8,344 bases of DNA, from assembly GCA_011682595.1 (NCBI GenBank), contig JAACEH010000052.1, positions 1 to 8,344 of the forward strand, given 5' to 3'. The notes under the pieces were generated by a model. The model worked only from the letters and a program-made list of their open reading frames with translations, made no database searches and had not been told where the DNA came from. This DNA comes from Anaerolineaceae bacterium. Its GTDB lineage: Bacteria > Planctomycetota > Phycisphaerae > FEN-1346 > JAACEH01. Shown one piece after another: positions 1-7,048 of the stretch. Within the stretch, counting starts at the first letter, position 1. Each line of letters starts with the position of its first letter. The position numbers were made by a program, and so were the translations under genes.

Positions 1-945
1 TTCCAGGCCGTGTTTGCGGTCCTTCATCTCCAGGGCGTTGAAGACCGGGCGGCCGACCGAGCACTCGGTCAGCCATTCGCTGGCGAACTGGCCGGTCTGA
101 ATCTCGGTCAGGATCTTCTTCATCTCGGCCTTGGTCTGGTCGGTAACGATCCTCGGCCCGCGGGTCAGGTCGCCGTACTCGGCCGTATTCGACACGCTGT
201 AGCGCATCCAGGACAGGCCGCCCTCGTAGAACATGTCTACGATCAGCTTCAACTCGTGCATAACCTCGAAGTAGGCCAGCTCGGGCTGGTAACCGGCCTC
301 GGTCAGGGTCTCAAAGGCCGCCTTGACCAAGGCGCTGACGCCGCCACAGAGGACAACCTGTTCGCCGAACAGGTCGGTCTCGGTCTCTTCCTCGAAGGTG
401 GTTTCCAGGGCCCCGGCCCTTGCGCCGCCAATGCCGTTGGCGTAGGCCAGGGCCGTCTGGCGGGCCTTCTTCGAGGCGTCCTGATAGACGGCGAACAGCA
501 CCGGCACTCCGCCGCCCTTTTCGTATTCGCTGCGCACCAGGTGGCCGGGCCCCTTGGGAGCGACCATAATCACGTCGATGTTCTTGGGCGGCACGATCTG
601 CCCGAAGTGGATGTTGAAGCCGTGGCTGAAGCCGATTGTCTTGCCCTTGGTGAGGTTGGGCGCGATTGCTTCTTTGTAGACTCGCGCCTGGACCTCGTCG
701 GGCAGGAGAATCTGGATGATGTCGCCCTTTTGCGTGGCTTCGGCGGCACTGAGGGGCTTGAACCCGTGCTTGACGGCCATCTTGTAGTTTGGCGTTCCCT
801 CGAGTTCGGCGACCAGCACCTTGACACCGGAGTCGCGCAGGTTCTGGGCCTGAGCGTGCCCCTGGCTGCCGTAGCCGACGATAGCCACCGTCTTACCCTT
901 GAGCGGCGTAAGTTTCGCATCTTTCTCGTAATAGACTTTTGCCAT
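1..945 (-). CDS. ilvC: Ketol-acid reductoisomerase (KARI), class I, 3' end outside window
   Basis: Converts acetolactate and acetohydroxybutyrate to dihydroxy acids by Mg-dependent isomerisation and NAD(P)H reduction, the second common step of branched-chain amino acid synthesis; cytosolic. The visible 315 residues begin [10 protein letters not shown] and include the Rossmann motif GYGSQGHAQ (about 24-32), the SHGFNIHFG stretch, the [10 protein letters not shown] motif, and the metal-binding DLFGE (D191, E195). Class I enzymes are about 330-340 aa, so only some 15-25 residues are missing beyond position 1. The start is fixed by GGAGAG just upstream. It follows ilvN by 30 nt and is surely co-transcribed with ilvBN. 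The cofactor loop after beta-2 (residues 46-54, AELEGTPNY) is atypical: it lacks the usual arginine and has Glu at 47 and 49, which suggests NADH use (inference). Identity is certain; cofactor preference is not. Confidence 0.98.
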   Translation of the reverse strand, partial: MAKVYYEKDAKLTPLKGKTVAIVGYGSQGHAQAQNLRDSGVKVLVAELEGTPNYKMAVKHGFKPLSAAEATQKGDIIQILLPDEVQARVYKEAIAPNLTKGKTIGFSHGFNIHFGQIVPPKNIDVIMVAPKGPGHLVRSEYEKGGGVPVLFAVYQDASKKARQTALAYANGIGGARAGALETTFEEETETDLFGEQVVLCGGVSALVKAAFETLTEAGYQPELAYFEVMHELKLIVDMFYEGGLSWMRYSVSNTAEYGDLTRGPRIVTDQTKAEMKKILTEIQTGQFASEWLTECSVGRPVFNALEMKDRKHGLE

Positions 946-975
946 ACCAACTCTCCTAATCGCTCTTGTTGCCGG

Positions 976-1497
976 CTACTGTTTGTCCGCACTTCGCCGA
1001 CTTCTTGACGGATTACCCGTGCCCCGGACCATGGCTACACGCCCGCTGCGCACCAGTTCGTGGATCCCGTAAGGCCGCATGAGTTCGACAAACGCTTCGA
1101 GCTTCCGCTCGGGACCGGAAATCTCAATCATAATGTGTTTGGCGCCGATGTCAACGACGTTGCCGCGAAAGACCTCGATAACCTCCAGAATCTCGCCGCG
1201 CCGGGCCGCCGGGGCGCTGACCTTGAGCAGCATCAGGTCGCGTTCGACGTAGTTCTGACCCGACAGGTCGTTGACCCGGATCACGTCGATGACCTTGCCC
1301 AACTGCTTTCGGACCTGTTCGAGGATGGCCTCGTCGCCGCGGACGACGACCGTCAGGCGGCTGTATTGCGACATTTCTGTCTCACCGACATTGAGTGAAT
1401 CGATGTTGAATCCCCGCGAGGCGAACAGCCCGGCGATGTGGGCCAGAACGCCCGGACGGTTCTCGACTATCGCGGAGATGACGTGTTTGCGCTCCAT
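976..1497 (-). CDS. ilvN: Acetolactate synthase small (regulatory) subunit
   Basis: Regulatory subunit of acetohydroxyacid synthase. In this family it activates the catalytic IlvB subunit and confers feedback inhibition, usually by valine, through its ACT domain. The 173-residue protein starts MERKHVISAIVENRPGVLAH. Residues about 4-75 form the ACT domain, with NRPGVL and ASRGFNIDSL, the turn that normally binds the amino acid effector. Residues about 80-160 match the C-terminal domain of the small subunit (RDLMLLKV, FRGNVVDIG, ELVRSGRVAMVRG). The last 12 or so residues are a basic, serine-rich tail. Length is typical of the roughly 160-175 aa family members (some are named ilvH). AGGAGA lies 6 nt before the ATG. 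It sits 68 nt after ilvB and 30 nt before ilvC. The ilvB-ilvN gap is very GC-rich (GCGGCCGC and CCGCGG elements) and may fold, but no terminator T-run follows. Confidence 0.97.
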   Translation of the reverse strand: MERKHVISAIVENRPGVLAHIAGLFASRGFNIDSLNVGETEMSQYSRLTVVVRGDEAILEQVRKQLGKVIDVIRVNDLSGQNYVERDLMLLKVSAPAARRGEILEVIEVFRGNVVDIGAKHIMIEISGPERKLEAFVELMRPYGIHELVRSGRVAMVRGTGNPSRSRRSADKQ

Positions 1498-1565
1498 AGC
1501 TTGTCTCCTGCCAAAGAAGCTTCAGTTCCATGGTCCGCGGGCGGGCGCCGCGGGCGCGGCCGCCG

Positions 1566-3236
1566 TCAGGACATGCCGCCGATCATGCGGTCAATCGCCT
1601 CACCGGCCGGAACCATGGGGAAGACGTTCTCCTCCGGTTCGACGAGAAAATCGATCAGGTAGACCTTCGGACTTGCGATGGCCTCCTTCAGCGCGCCGGC
1701 AACGTCCTTGGCCTCGGTAACCCGCAGCCCGACGGCGCCGTAGGCCTCGGCCAGGAGAACAAAGTCCGGGCTGCCGGCCAGCGAGGTGCCGCTGTAGCGG
1801 CGGTCGTAGAACAGCTCCTGCCACTGGCGGACCATGCCCAGGTAACCGTTATTCAGGATGCAGACGGTCACGGGTAACTTGTTGTGCACGGCGGTGGCCA
1901 GCTCCTGGATGTTCATCTGGATCGATCCGTCGCCGGCCACGTCAACCACCACGCGGTCCGGGCAGGCCACCTGGGCTCCGATGGCCGCCGGGAAACCGTA
2001 ACCCATGGTCCCCAGGCCGCCGGAGGAGAGGAAGGTCCGCGGGCGCTTGAAGGTGTAGAACTGGGCGGCCCACATCTGGTTCTGTCCGACCTCAGTGCAG
2101 ATGATCGCGTCGTCGGGCGTCACCTCGTCGATCTGCTGGACGACGTACTGCGGCCGCAGACCTTCGGCGGCAAAACCGAGCGGGAATTCCTTCTTCCAGC
2201 CGGCGATGCGGCTCAACCACTCCTGGCGCTCGACGAACTCGACCAACTCGACGAGTTTGGCCAGCACGTTGCGGGCGTCGCCGACCACGGGGATATCGAC
2301 CTTGACGTTCTTGGAGATGCTCGTGGGGTCGATGTCGACGTGGATGATCCGGGCGTTGGGGGCGAACTTCGACACGTCGCCGGTGATGCGGTCGTCGAAC
2401 CGCGAGCCCACGGCGACAATCAGGTCGCTTTCCATGATGGCGTAGTTGGCGTAGGCCGTGCCGTGCATGCCGAGCATCATCAGGCTCAGCGGGCTGGTCT
2501 CCGGGAAACAGCCCAGGCCCAGCAAGGTGGTGGTCACCGGGCAGTTGGACTTCTCGGCCAACTCGCGCAGCAGGTCCGAGGCCCCGGAGATGATCACGCC
2601 GCCCCCGGCATAGATGACCGGCCGCTGGGAGGCGTTGATGGCCGCGGCGGCGACCTTGATCTGCCGCATGTTGCCCTCGGTGTGCGGCTTGTAGCCGGGC
2701 AGGTCGATCTTCTCGGGAATCGGCCTGGAGGTCTTGGCGATGGTGACGTCGACCGGCAGGTCGACCACCACCGGACCGGGCCGCCCGGTGCCGGCGATGT
2801 GGAAAGCCGCCTTAAGGATCCGCCCCAGGTCGTCAACGTCCTTGACCAGGAAGTTGTGCTTGGTGACCGGGCGGGTGATGCCCGTAGTGTCGGCTTCCTG
2901 AAAGGCGTCGTTGCCGATCAGGTGCGTCTTGACCTGTCCGGTGATGGCCACCACGGGCACCGAGTCGAAATTGGCCGTCGCCAGGGCGGTGGTCAGGTTG
3001 GTCGCCCCGGGTCCGCTGGTGGCCAGACAGACCCCGACCCTGCCCGAGGCCCGAGCATAGCCGTCGGCCATGTGGCCGGCCCCCTGCTCATGGCGTGGCA
3101 GAATCAGACGGATGTCCTGGCAGTCATAAAGGGTGTCGAAAATCGGGATGACCGACCCTCCGGGATACCCGAAGATGACGTCCACTCCCTGCTGGCGGAG
3201 CACCTCCACCAGCACCTTGGCGCCGGTTCTTTCCAC
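1566..3236 (-). CDS. ilvB: Acetolactate synthase large (catalytic) subunit
   Basis: ThDP-dependent enzyme that condenses two pyruvates to acetolactate, or pyruvate with 2-ketobutyrate, the first common step of valine, leucine and isoleucine synthesis. I chose the GTG at 3236 (556 aa) because AAGGAG lies about 7 nt upstream and the protein then opens ERTGAKVLVEVLRQQGV, the usual family N-terminus. An in-frame ATG at 3293 would add 19 basic residues without homology. Three domains are visible: N-terminal ThDP-binding (about 1-170; FGYPGG, catalytic Glu50 in RHEQGAGHMADGYARASG, TSGPGATN), a central FAD-type domain (about 190-325; YAGGGVI, AVGSRFDDR), and C-terminal ThDP-binding (about 370-530; GDGS at 435, metal-ligand NN at 462-463, Trp472 in MVRQWQE). 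Length is normal (550-590 aa). First gene of ilvBNC, with a long structured leader upstream. Confidence 0.97.
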   Translation of the reverse strand: MERTGAKVLVEVLRQQGVDVIFGYPGGSVIPIFDTLYDCQDIRLILPRHEQGAGHMADGYARASGRVGVCLATSGPGATNLTTALATANFDSVPVVAITGQVKTHLIGNDAFQEADTTGITRPVTKHNFLVKDVDDLGRILKAAFHIAGTGRPGPVVVDLPVDVTIAKTSRPIPEKIDLPGYKPHTEGNMRQIKVAAAAINASQRPVIYAGGGVIISGASDLLRELAEKSNCPVTTTLLGLGCFPETSPLSLMMLGMHGTAYANYAIMESDLIVAVGSRFDDRITGDVSKFAPNARIIHVDIDPTSISKNVKVDIPVVGDARNVLAKLVELVEFVERQEWLSRIAGWKKEFPLGFAAEGLRPQYVVQQIDEVTPDDAIICTEVGQNQMWAAQFYTFKRPRTFLSSGGLGTMGYGFPAAIGAQVACPDRVVVDVAGDGSIQMNIQELATAVHNKLPVTVCILNNGYLGMVRQWQELFYDRRYSGTSLAGSPDFVLLAEAYGAVGLRVTEAKDVAGALKEAIASPKVYLIDFLVEPEENVFPMVPAGEAIDRMIGGMS

Positions 3237-3242
3237 GGCAAC

Positions 3243-3250
3243 TCTCCTTA
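3243..3250 (-). promoter_or_regulatory. Ribosome binding site deciding the ilvB GTG start
   Basis: The minus strand reads TAAGGAGA here, ending about 6-7 nt before the GTG at 3236. No comparable site precedes the upstream in-frame ATG at 3293, so this site favours the GTG start. Confidence 0.75.
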
Positions 3251-3296
3251 CTACCCAGATTCGCGTCGCCCGAGGGAAAGCCCGCCGTGGCATTCC

Positions 3297-3322
3297 GCCG
3301 CCGGAGCATCAACTCCGCCGGC
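3297..3322 (-). repeat. Inverted repeat (hairpin 2) in the ilvB leader
   Basis: A 10-nt arm (GCCGCCGGAG on the plus strand, 3297-3306) and its near-complement at 3313-3322 enclose a 6-nt loop, with one mismatch. In the RNA it would form a strong hairpin about 60 nt upstream of the ilvB start codon. No T-run follows, so it is not a canonical terminator. Confidence 0.5.
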
Positions 3323-3323
3323 C

Positions 3324-3343
3324 GGCAGGTACAGCGACCTGCC
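3324..3343 (-). repeat. Inverted repeat (hairpin 1) in the ilvB leader
   Basis: Perfect 7-bp stem: GGCAGGT at 3324-3330 and ACCTGCC at 3337-3343, with a 6-nt loop. It lies one base from hairpin 2. The GGCCGGC sequence between the two stems is self-complementary and could pair alternatively. Switching between these folds is an inference only. Confidence 0.5.
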
Positions 3344-3543
3344 ACTCGGCTCCGAAGGTGTCCCGCGACAGGGTAGGCATTGCGGGCCACCAAAAGCCGG
3401 TTGTAAGAAAATACCGAGGTAAACCCCGGCACTGCAGATAGCTCACCGGACAGCGAGCCGCGACAGCCAATGCGTCCCGGCGACGGCGCCCGGCGGCGAG
3501 TTCTCATACAACTACAATGGCCAGAGTATGTCTTTCGGCCGTT

Positions 3544-4110
3544 TCAGACAATTCCTTCGCCGAATTTGCGCTTTCCCGTCTCCGCAGAGCCCTGAGAGTC
3601 GTCGGCCTCGGCCTCGGCGTCCTGTTCGGCCTCTGTCTCGGCGGCCGCCGGAGCGGGCGCTGCGGGCTCCGAGGCGCCGGCCTGGGCGTAATCCGTATCG
3701 TCCTCATCAAGCGACGCCGGACGGTAGCCGGGCTGCTTCGACCTCTCGACTTCCTCGTGGTATGCCGACTCGACGGCCTTCTGTATCCGCTCCCGACACG
3801 AACTGTTGATCGGGTGGGCGATATCGGCGTGCAGCTTGGGCCGCCCGTCGCGGTCGGTGCCGCCGCGGGTGTCGTCGAGCCCCGCCCCGCAATTGTTGCA
3901 GTGGCGGGCCCGCAGGTGGTTCTTGCCGCCGCAGGACGGGCATCGATCGGCCAGTTTGCGGCTGGGCATGGCCACGAACAGACCGTTGGTCCCTTCGATC
4001 AGTTTCAGGTCGCGGACCACGAACTCGCGGTCCAAAGTTATCGTACAGAACGCCTTGAGGCGATCCCTGTTCGCCTCAACCAGTTTGACTTTGACTTCGG
4101 TCACTTCCAT
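3544..4110 (-). CDS. spoVG: SpoVG-family protein with an inserted zinc ribbon and acidic tail
   Basis: SpoVG is a small regulator that affects septation and sporulation in Bacillus and binds nucleic acid in several bacteria. The core is unmistakable: [39 protein letters not shown] (residues 1-52), then [24 protein letters not shown] (96-119). Between these halves, where B. subtilis SpoVG has about 7 residues, there are about 43 (53-95) with four cysteines spaced C-x2-C (57, 60) and C-x2-C (71, 74), basic residues between them, then a polar linker. This is a typical zinc-ribbon pattern. The C-terminus (about 131-175) is Ala/Glu/Asp-rich and probably disordered. Total 188 aa against about 85-100 for classic SpoVG. 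The ATG at 4110 is preceded by AAGGGGG; an upstream in-frame ATG at 4278 lies inside ispE and is unlikely. Lies 14 nt after ispE, so probably translationally coupled. Confidence 0.92.
   Translation of the reverse strand: MEVTEVKVKLVEANRDRLKAFCTITLDREFVVRDLKLIEGTNGLFVAMPSRKLADRCPSCGGKNHLRARHCNNCGAGLDDTRGGTDRDGRPKLHADIAHPINSSCRERIQKAVESAYHEEVERSKQPGYRPASLDEDDTDYAQAGASEPAAPAPAAAETEAEQDAEAEADDSQGSAETGKRKFGEGIV
3889..3942 (-). other. Region encoding the zinc ribbon inserted in SpoVG
   Basis: Codes for SpoVG residues 57-74, from CPSC to CNNC: two C-x2-C knuckles separated by ten residues containing Lys, Arg and His. The reading frame is open and in phase with the conserved SpoVG halves on both sides, so this is an in-frame domain insertion and not a frameshift artefact. 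Zinc binding is inferred from the cysteine spacing. Confidence 0.8.
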
Positions 4111-4124
4111 GGCTGCCCCCTTCA

Positions 4125-5033
4125 TTAGTTGGCAGAACGTCTCACCGAGTTCCACGGGGCCAATACACAGACATCCGTATCTGCGCTGACTCGCAGGTGC
4201 TGAGCCATTCGCCGAGCCGCCTGACAGTCGGCCACCAAAGCATACATGGCGCTTCCGCTGCCGGTCATCGAGACACAAGGCGCCCCAACAGTTTCCAAGG
4301 CCTGTCGCAACTCCAGTAGTTCACTGCGAAGTGCCCTGGCCGGAGCTTCCAGATCGTTAACCAGACACCGTCCCAGGTCTTCAAGCATCCCATCCCTTAA
4401 CAGTGCTAACCAAAGTTTAGCCCCTCCGCTACCAGTTGTCAAGGGGGGGACCCACCGCTGGTAGACATCTTTTGTGGCCAGGGGAAACGGCGGAACAACA
4501 AGCAGCACACCAACTTCGGCCTCATCATCGAGCGCTTCGAGCACCTCGCCACGGCCCCTCATGACGCTCAGGGGGCTACCCAGAAAAAACGGCACATCGC
4601 TGCCCAGTTCGGCGGCAAGGTCCTCCAATCGATCATTATCGAGCCTCAGCCCCCAAAGATCATTCAGCATCACCAGGGTTGCCGCGGCGTCGCTCGAGCC
4701 GCCGCCCAGTCCGCGACCGGCCGGAATCCGCTTGCACAGCGTGATCCGGGCCCCCTTGTCCGTTCCGGTTGTCTGCTGCAGAAGGCGGGCTGCCCGAAGA
4801 ACCAGGTTGGACTCGTCGGCGGGAGCACTGGCGGGGTCGGCCTGCACGTCGAGCGTCAGGGAGGCATCGCCGGCGGAGCGGGCTTCGAGGGTGTCGGTCA
4901 GGCTGACGGCCATGACCAGCGACTCGATCTCGTGGTATCCGTCGTCGCGGCGGCCCAGCAGGCGCAGCCCCAGGTTGATCTTCGCCGGGGCCTCGATTCG
5001 AAGATGGTCGTTGTGCCGCTCGATGCTCAGCAT
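4125..5033 (-). CDS. ispE: 4-diphosphocytidyl-2-C-methyl-D-erythritol kinase
   Basis: ATP-dependent kinase of the non-mevalonate (MEP) isoprenoid pathway; it phosphorylates the 2-hydroxyl of CDP-methylerythritol. A 302-residue GHMP-kinase-fold protein. The N-terminal [25 protein letters not shown] motif contains the catalytic-site Lys and the family GYHE signature. The ATP-binding glycine motif is [18 protein letters not shown] (about 103-120), followed by LGSDVPFFL. The C-terminal GHMP motif is [13 protein letters not shown]. Length is normal (about 280-310 aa). The ATG at 5033 fits the family N-terminus, although the site upstream (AGGACGGG) is only moderate. It has its own promoter about 45 nt upstream and is followed by spoVG, echoing the ispE-purR-yabJ-spoVG order of Bacillus. 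A run of seven C (coding strand, 4443-4449) lies within the gene but keeps the frame. Confidence 0.96.
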   Translation of the reverse strand: MLSIERHNDHLRIEAPAKINLGLRLLGRRDDGYHEIESLVMAVSLTDTLEARSAGDASLTLDVQADPASAPADESNLVLRAARLLQQTTGTDKGARITLCKRIPAGRGLGGGSSDAAATLVMLNDLWGLRLDNDRLEDLAAELGSDVPFFLGSPLSVMRGRGEVLEALDDEAEVGVLLVVPPFPLATKDVYQRWVPPLTTGSGGAKLWLALLRDGMLEDLGRCLVNDLEAPARALRSELLELRQALETVGAPCVSMTGSGSAMYALVADCQAARRMAQHLRVSADTDVCVLAPWNSVRRSAN

Positions 5034-5078
5034 CGGTTGTCCCGTCCTGCCGTGGCGACGATGCTCTTGCCTATCTGT

Positions 5079-5108
5079 ATTATAGTACCCATCCCGTCGC
5101 CCTGTTAG
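5079..5108 (-). promoter_or_regulatory. Sigma-70-type promoter for ispE-spoVG
   Basis: Minus-strand -10 box TATAAT (5084-5079, perfect) with an 18-nt spacer to CTAACA (5108-5103, 4 of 6 to TTGACA). Transcription would start near 5072, giving a leader of about 40 nt before the ispE ATG. It sits in the otherwise gene-free stretch between the DUF401 stop and ispE, consistent with an independent transcription unit. Confidence 0.65.
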
Positions 5109-5159
5109 GCCGTGTTACCGAAAATATCACAAAAGGTGCGCTTATCTCGAATTTTTGGC

Positions 5160-6602
5160 TCACTGAGCCAACTCGCTCGCCCGGCGGACGGCCTCCAGGG
5201 CGGCTTCCAGGTTGGTGGCCGGGATCAGGTGTGTCCCGGGCCCCCAACCGAGCAGCGGAAAGACGTAGCAATAGACCTTGAACAGGACCAGGCCCGTAAC
5301 CATCAGTCCCAGCACCGGCAGGACCAGCCGGCGCAGCGTCGTCGTGGCCTGGAGCTTGAAGTAATGGTTGCTCTGGACCATGCAGATGTGGATCGGGGTG
5401 AGCAGTATTCCCGCATAGCCGCACGCAAAGGCCAGGCAGATGTAAGCCAGCGTCAGGTGGTCGTCGCCCTGGCCGTGGACCATGAACAGGATGATCTGGT
5501 AAGTTAGCAGGACCATGTTCATGGTGATGCCGGTTATCAGGCCCACCACAAAGGGCAGGACCATGGCCACCACCCAGGTCGGAATCTGCAGGTTCCGCAA
5601 GGTGGCTGCAACGTCGCCGGCTGCGCCGCTGCCCGCAAGGATGCCGCCGAAGACGATGATGCCCAGGGCGATGATCACGTTGTCCAGCATGTCCTTCCGC
5701 CATAACACCCGCCCTATGGCCGCCCACTTCATGCGGTTGCGCCGCCAAGCGTAAATAATGGTTATCGTGATGGCCACCGGCAACTCGACGTTCTTCGGCA
5801 GGGCGACCAGGAAACTCCGCACCGGCGAGGCCTCGCCCAGCCAGGCGGTTGCCGCAAAGAGGCCGGCCTTGAAGACCCCAAACAGCACAATGACCAGCCA
5901 GATCGGTGAGGCCTCGCCCAGGAACTCACGGAAAGTTCCGCCGCAGGAATCGCCCGCCCGCCCCGCCGCCGCGGCCCGGCCGTCGACCTCCCTGGCTTTC
6001 AGGTGGCGCACGAAGAACAGGTAGCCCATCAGGATGACCACCACCATCAGCGGCGCCTGGAAAACGCAGATCCACAGTATCGAGTAGCCGGAGAATTGTG
6101 CGGCCAGGAGAATGCCGGGATACAGCGGCCAGGAGTATTCCCAGACGTGGCGGAACCAGTAGTTGATGATCGTCTTGTCGCGGTCGCTGACGTGCAGGGC
6201 CCGGCCGGCGGTTTCGACCATGGGGGCCGAAAAGAGCGCCCCGCCGGGCATCGGCAGCAGGCCCAGCAAGGCCGGAAAAAAAACCAGCGTGGTCCGCGGG
6301 CGACGAACGACGCTCAGAAACGAATCGACGATCCGCTTGATCTGGCCGCCCTCTTTCAGCGTGTGGTTCAGCACCAGGATCAGCAGAATCATCAGCACCA
6401 GCACCACGTAGCGGGGGCTGGTCAGGGCCTCGACGACCGCCCGCAGCAGGTCCGACGGCCCCTGGCCGAACCAGAAGCCGCAGATGACCGCCCCCAGGCA
6501 CAGGGCCCAGCCCACGTTCACCTTGCGGCGGACCAGCAGCAGCATCAGCGCAAAGACGACGCCCAGTTTCACCAGCGGCGACAGGTTCTCCAGCCAGTCC
6601 AT
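5160..6602 (-). CDS. DUF401-family integral membrane permease
   Basis: Multi-pass inner membrane protein of the DUF401 (COG1906) family, related in fold to GntP/ArsB/CitMHS-type transporters; its substrate is unknown. The ATG at 6602 gives 480 residues beginning MDWLENLSPLVKLGVVFALMLLLV, the usual family opening, and has GGAG 6 nt upstream. An in-frame ATG at 6620 would add six residues but lacks a well-spaced site. Characteristic motifs are LLPMPGGALFSAPMV (about 115-129) and INYWFRHVWEYSWPLYPG (about 146-163). I count about ten hydrophobic segments along the length, split by a hydrophilic, alanine-rich loop near residues 205-225. GEASP occurs twice, at the cytosolic or periplasmic edges of two neighbouring segments, coded by a near-identical 18-bp DNA repeat. 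It follows the PIN toxin by 20 nt and may share its transcript. A run of eight T (coding strand, 6276-6283) lies in frame. Confidence 0.88.
   Translation of the reverse strand: MDWLENLSPLVKLGVVFALMLLLVRRKVNVGWALCLGAVICGFWFGQGPSDLLRAVVEALTSPRYVVLVLMILLILVLNHTLKEGGQIKRIVDSFLSVVRRPRTTLVFFPALLGLLPMPGGALFSAPMVETAGRALHVSDRDKTIINYWFRHVWEYSWPLYPGILLAAQFSGYSILWICVFQAPLMVVVILMGYLFFVRHLKAREVDGRAAAAGRAGDSCGGTFREFLGEASPIWLVIVLFGVFKAGLFAATAWLGEASPVRSFLVALPKNVELPVAITITIIYAWRRNRMKWAAIGRVLWRKDMLDNVIIALGIIVFGGILAGSGAAGDVAATLRNLQIPTWVVAMVLPFVVGLITGITMNMVLLTYQIILFMVHGQGDDHLTLAYICLAFACGYAGILLTPIHICMVQSNHYFKLQATTTLRRLVLPVLGLMVTGLVLFKVYCYVFPLLGWGPGTHLIPATNLEAALEAVRRASELAQ
5823..5840. repeat. 18-bp direct repeat, copy 1, with perfect 14-bp palindrome
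   Basis: CGGCGAGGCCTCGCCCAG. Its inner 14 bp (GGCGAGGCCTCGCC, 5824-5837) is a perfect palindrome. It encodes LGEASP in the DUF401 permease. The second copy lies 81 bp away (27 codons, same frame) and differs at one base. Confidence 0.7.
5904..5921. repeat. 18-bp direct repeat, copy 2
   Basis: CGGTGAGGCCTCGCCCAG. Identical to the copy at 5823-5840 except T for C at its fourth base, which is silent or near-silent in the encoded LGEASP. Could be a small dispersed palindromic element or coincidental duplication of a short peptide. Confidence 0.7.
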
Positions 6603-6622
6603 CCCTTGCTCCAGAAGCATCC

Positions 6623-7048
6623 CTATCCGGCGGCATCTTCGATCCAGACCACATATTCCGAGAACTCACTGCGGGCCAGCCCGTCGTACAGCCGCCGATC
6701 GGCCGTCACCATCTGTCCGTCGAGGAGAACTGCCAGTGCTACGTAAAGACAGTCGTACAGGCTGCAGCCCGTGCGGTTGGCCATCGCATAAGCAGGGTCC
6801 AGAAGCGGCAGGAAGTTGTGCCTTTGCACCGGGAACTCGCGCAGGGCGGTGCGGATGCGACTGCCTTCGTCCTCGGTGATTTCACCACGGCGAATCCACT
6901 TGCAGAGGACGCTGTCGATCTCGATCAGAAAAAAGTCCGGGGCATGAAGTTGGTTGCGGTCGCTGAGGACTGCGAGGGCAGCATCGCTGTGCGGCTCGTC
7001 CAGGAACCACTTGACGGCCACGCTGGCATCGACCACGTAGACGCTCAC
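6623..7048 (-). CDS. PIN-domain ribonuclease toxin, VapC type
   Basis: Toxin half of a type II toxin-antitoxin pair; VapC proteins are Mg-dependent endoribonucleases that commonly cut tRNA or rRNA when released from their antitoxin. The 141 residues carry the four acidic PIN residues in order: D7 (VVDASVAVKWF), E43 (LIEIDSVL), D99 (CSLYDCLYVALA) and D117 (MVTADRRLYDGL). So the active site appears intact. Length is typical (about 125-145 aa). The start codon is GTG at 7048, overlapping the antitoxin TGA as GTGA, the classic coupled arrangement. It is followed after 20 nt by the DUF401 permease. Expression should be controlled by the antitoxin promoter upstream. The RNA target cannot be predicted from this sequence. 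Confidence 0.92.
   Translation of the reverse strand: MSVYVVDASVAVKWFLDEPHSDAALAVLSDRNQLHAPDFFLIEIDSVLCKWIRRGEITEDEGSRIRTALREFPVQRHNFLPLLDPAYAMANRTGCSLYDCLYVALAVLLDGQMVTADRRLYDGLARSEFSEYVVWIEDAAG

Larger units (their letters stand above)
3237..3543 (-). other. Leader / intergenic region upstream of ilvB
   Basis: About 307 nt without a convincing gene between the spoVG stop and the ilvB start. On the minus strand it has a very GC-rich stretch near 3470-3505 and a more AT-rich patch near 3395-3425 (GGTATTTTCTTACAA on the minus strand), then two adjacent hairpins at 3324-3343 and 3297-3322, and finally the ilvB ribosome site. The ilv promoter must lie here unless spoVG transcription reads through, but I see no -35/-10 pair with good matches to both boxes. 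I see no leader peptide with a run of Ile, Leu or Val codons. A 127-codon reading frame crosses the region but runs into ilvB out of frame and is arginine-rich, so I treat it as non-coding. Confidence 0.5.

Noticed and set aside
10..1008. A 332-codon plus-strand frame opposite ilvC
   Set aside because: The minus strand encodes unmistakable KARI motifs across the same span; the plus frame is a shadow.
3373..3400. A T-box-like string (TTGGTGGCCCGC on the minus strand) upstream of ilvB
   Set aside because: It departs from the AGGGTGGnACCGCG consensus at key bases, and I see no specifier stem or downstream terminator.
1884..3422. A 512-codon open frame on the plus strand opposite ilvB
   Set aside because: It is antisense to a clear acetolactate synthase gene, is rich in Gly, His, Asp and Val as expected for a complementary-strand shadow in GC-rich DNA, and matches no family I recognise.
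3124..3507. A 127-codon minus-strand frame across the ilvB leader
   Set aside because: It overlaps ilvB out of frame, is arginine-rich without recognisable motifs, and has no good ribosome site.
4111..4278. Extending SpoVG upstream to an ATG at 4278
   Set aside because: The extra 56 codons lie inside ispE in another frame; the conserved family start MEVTEVKV is at 4110 with its own ribosome site.
5109..5159. Terminator after the DUF401 gene
   Set aside because: There is an AT-rich stretch but no stem of useful length preceding a T-run on the minus strand.
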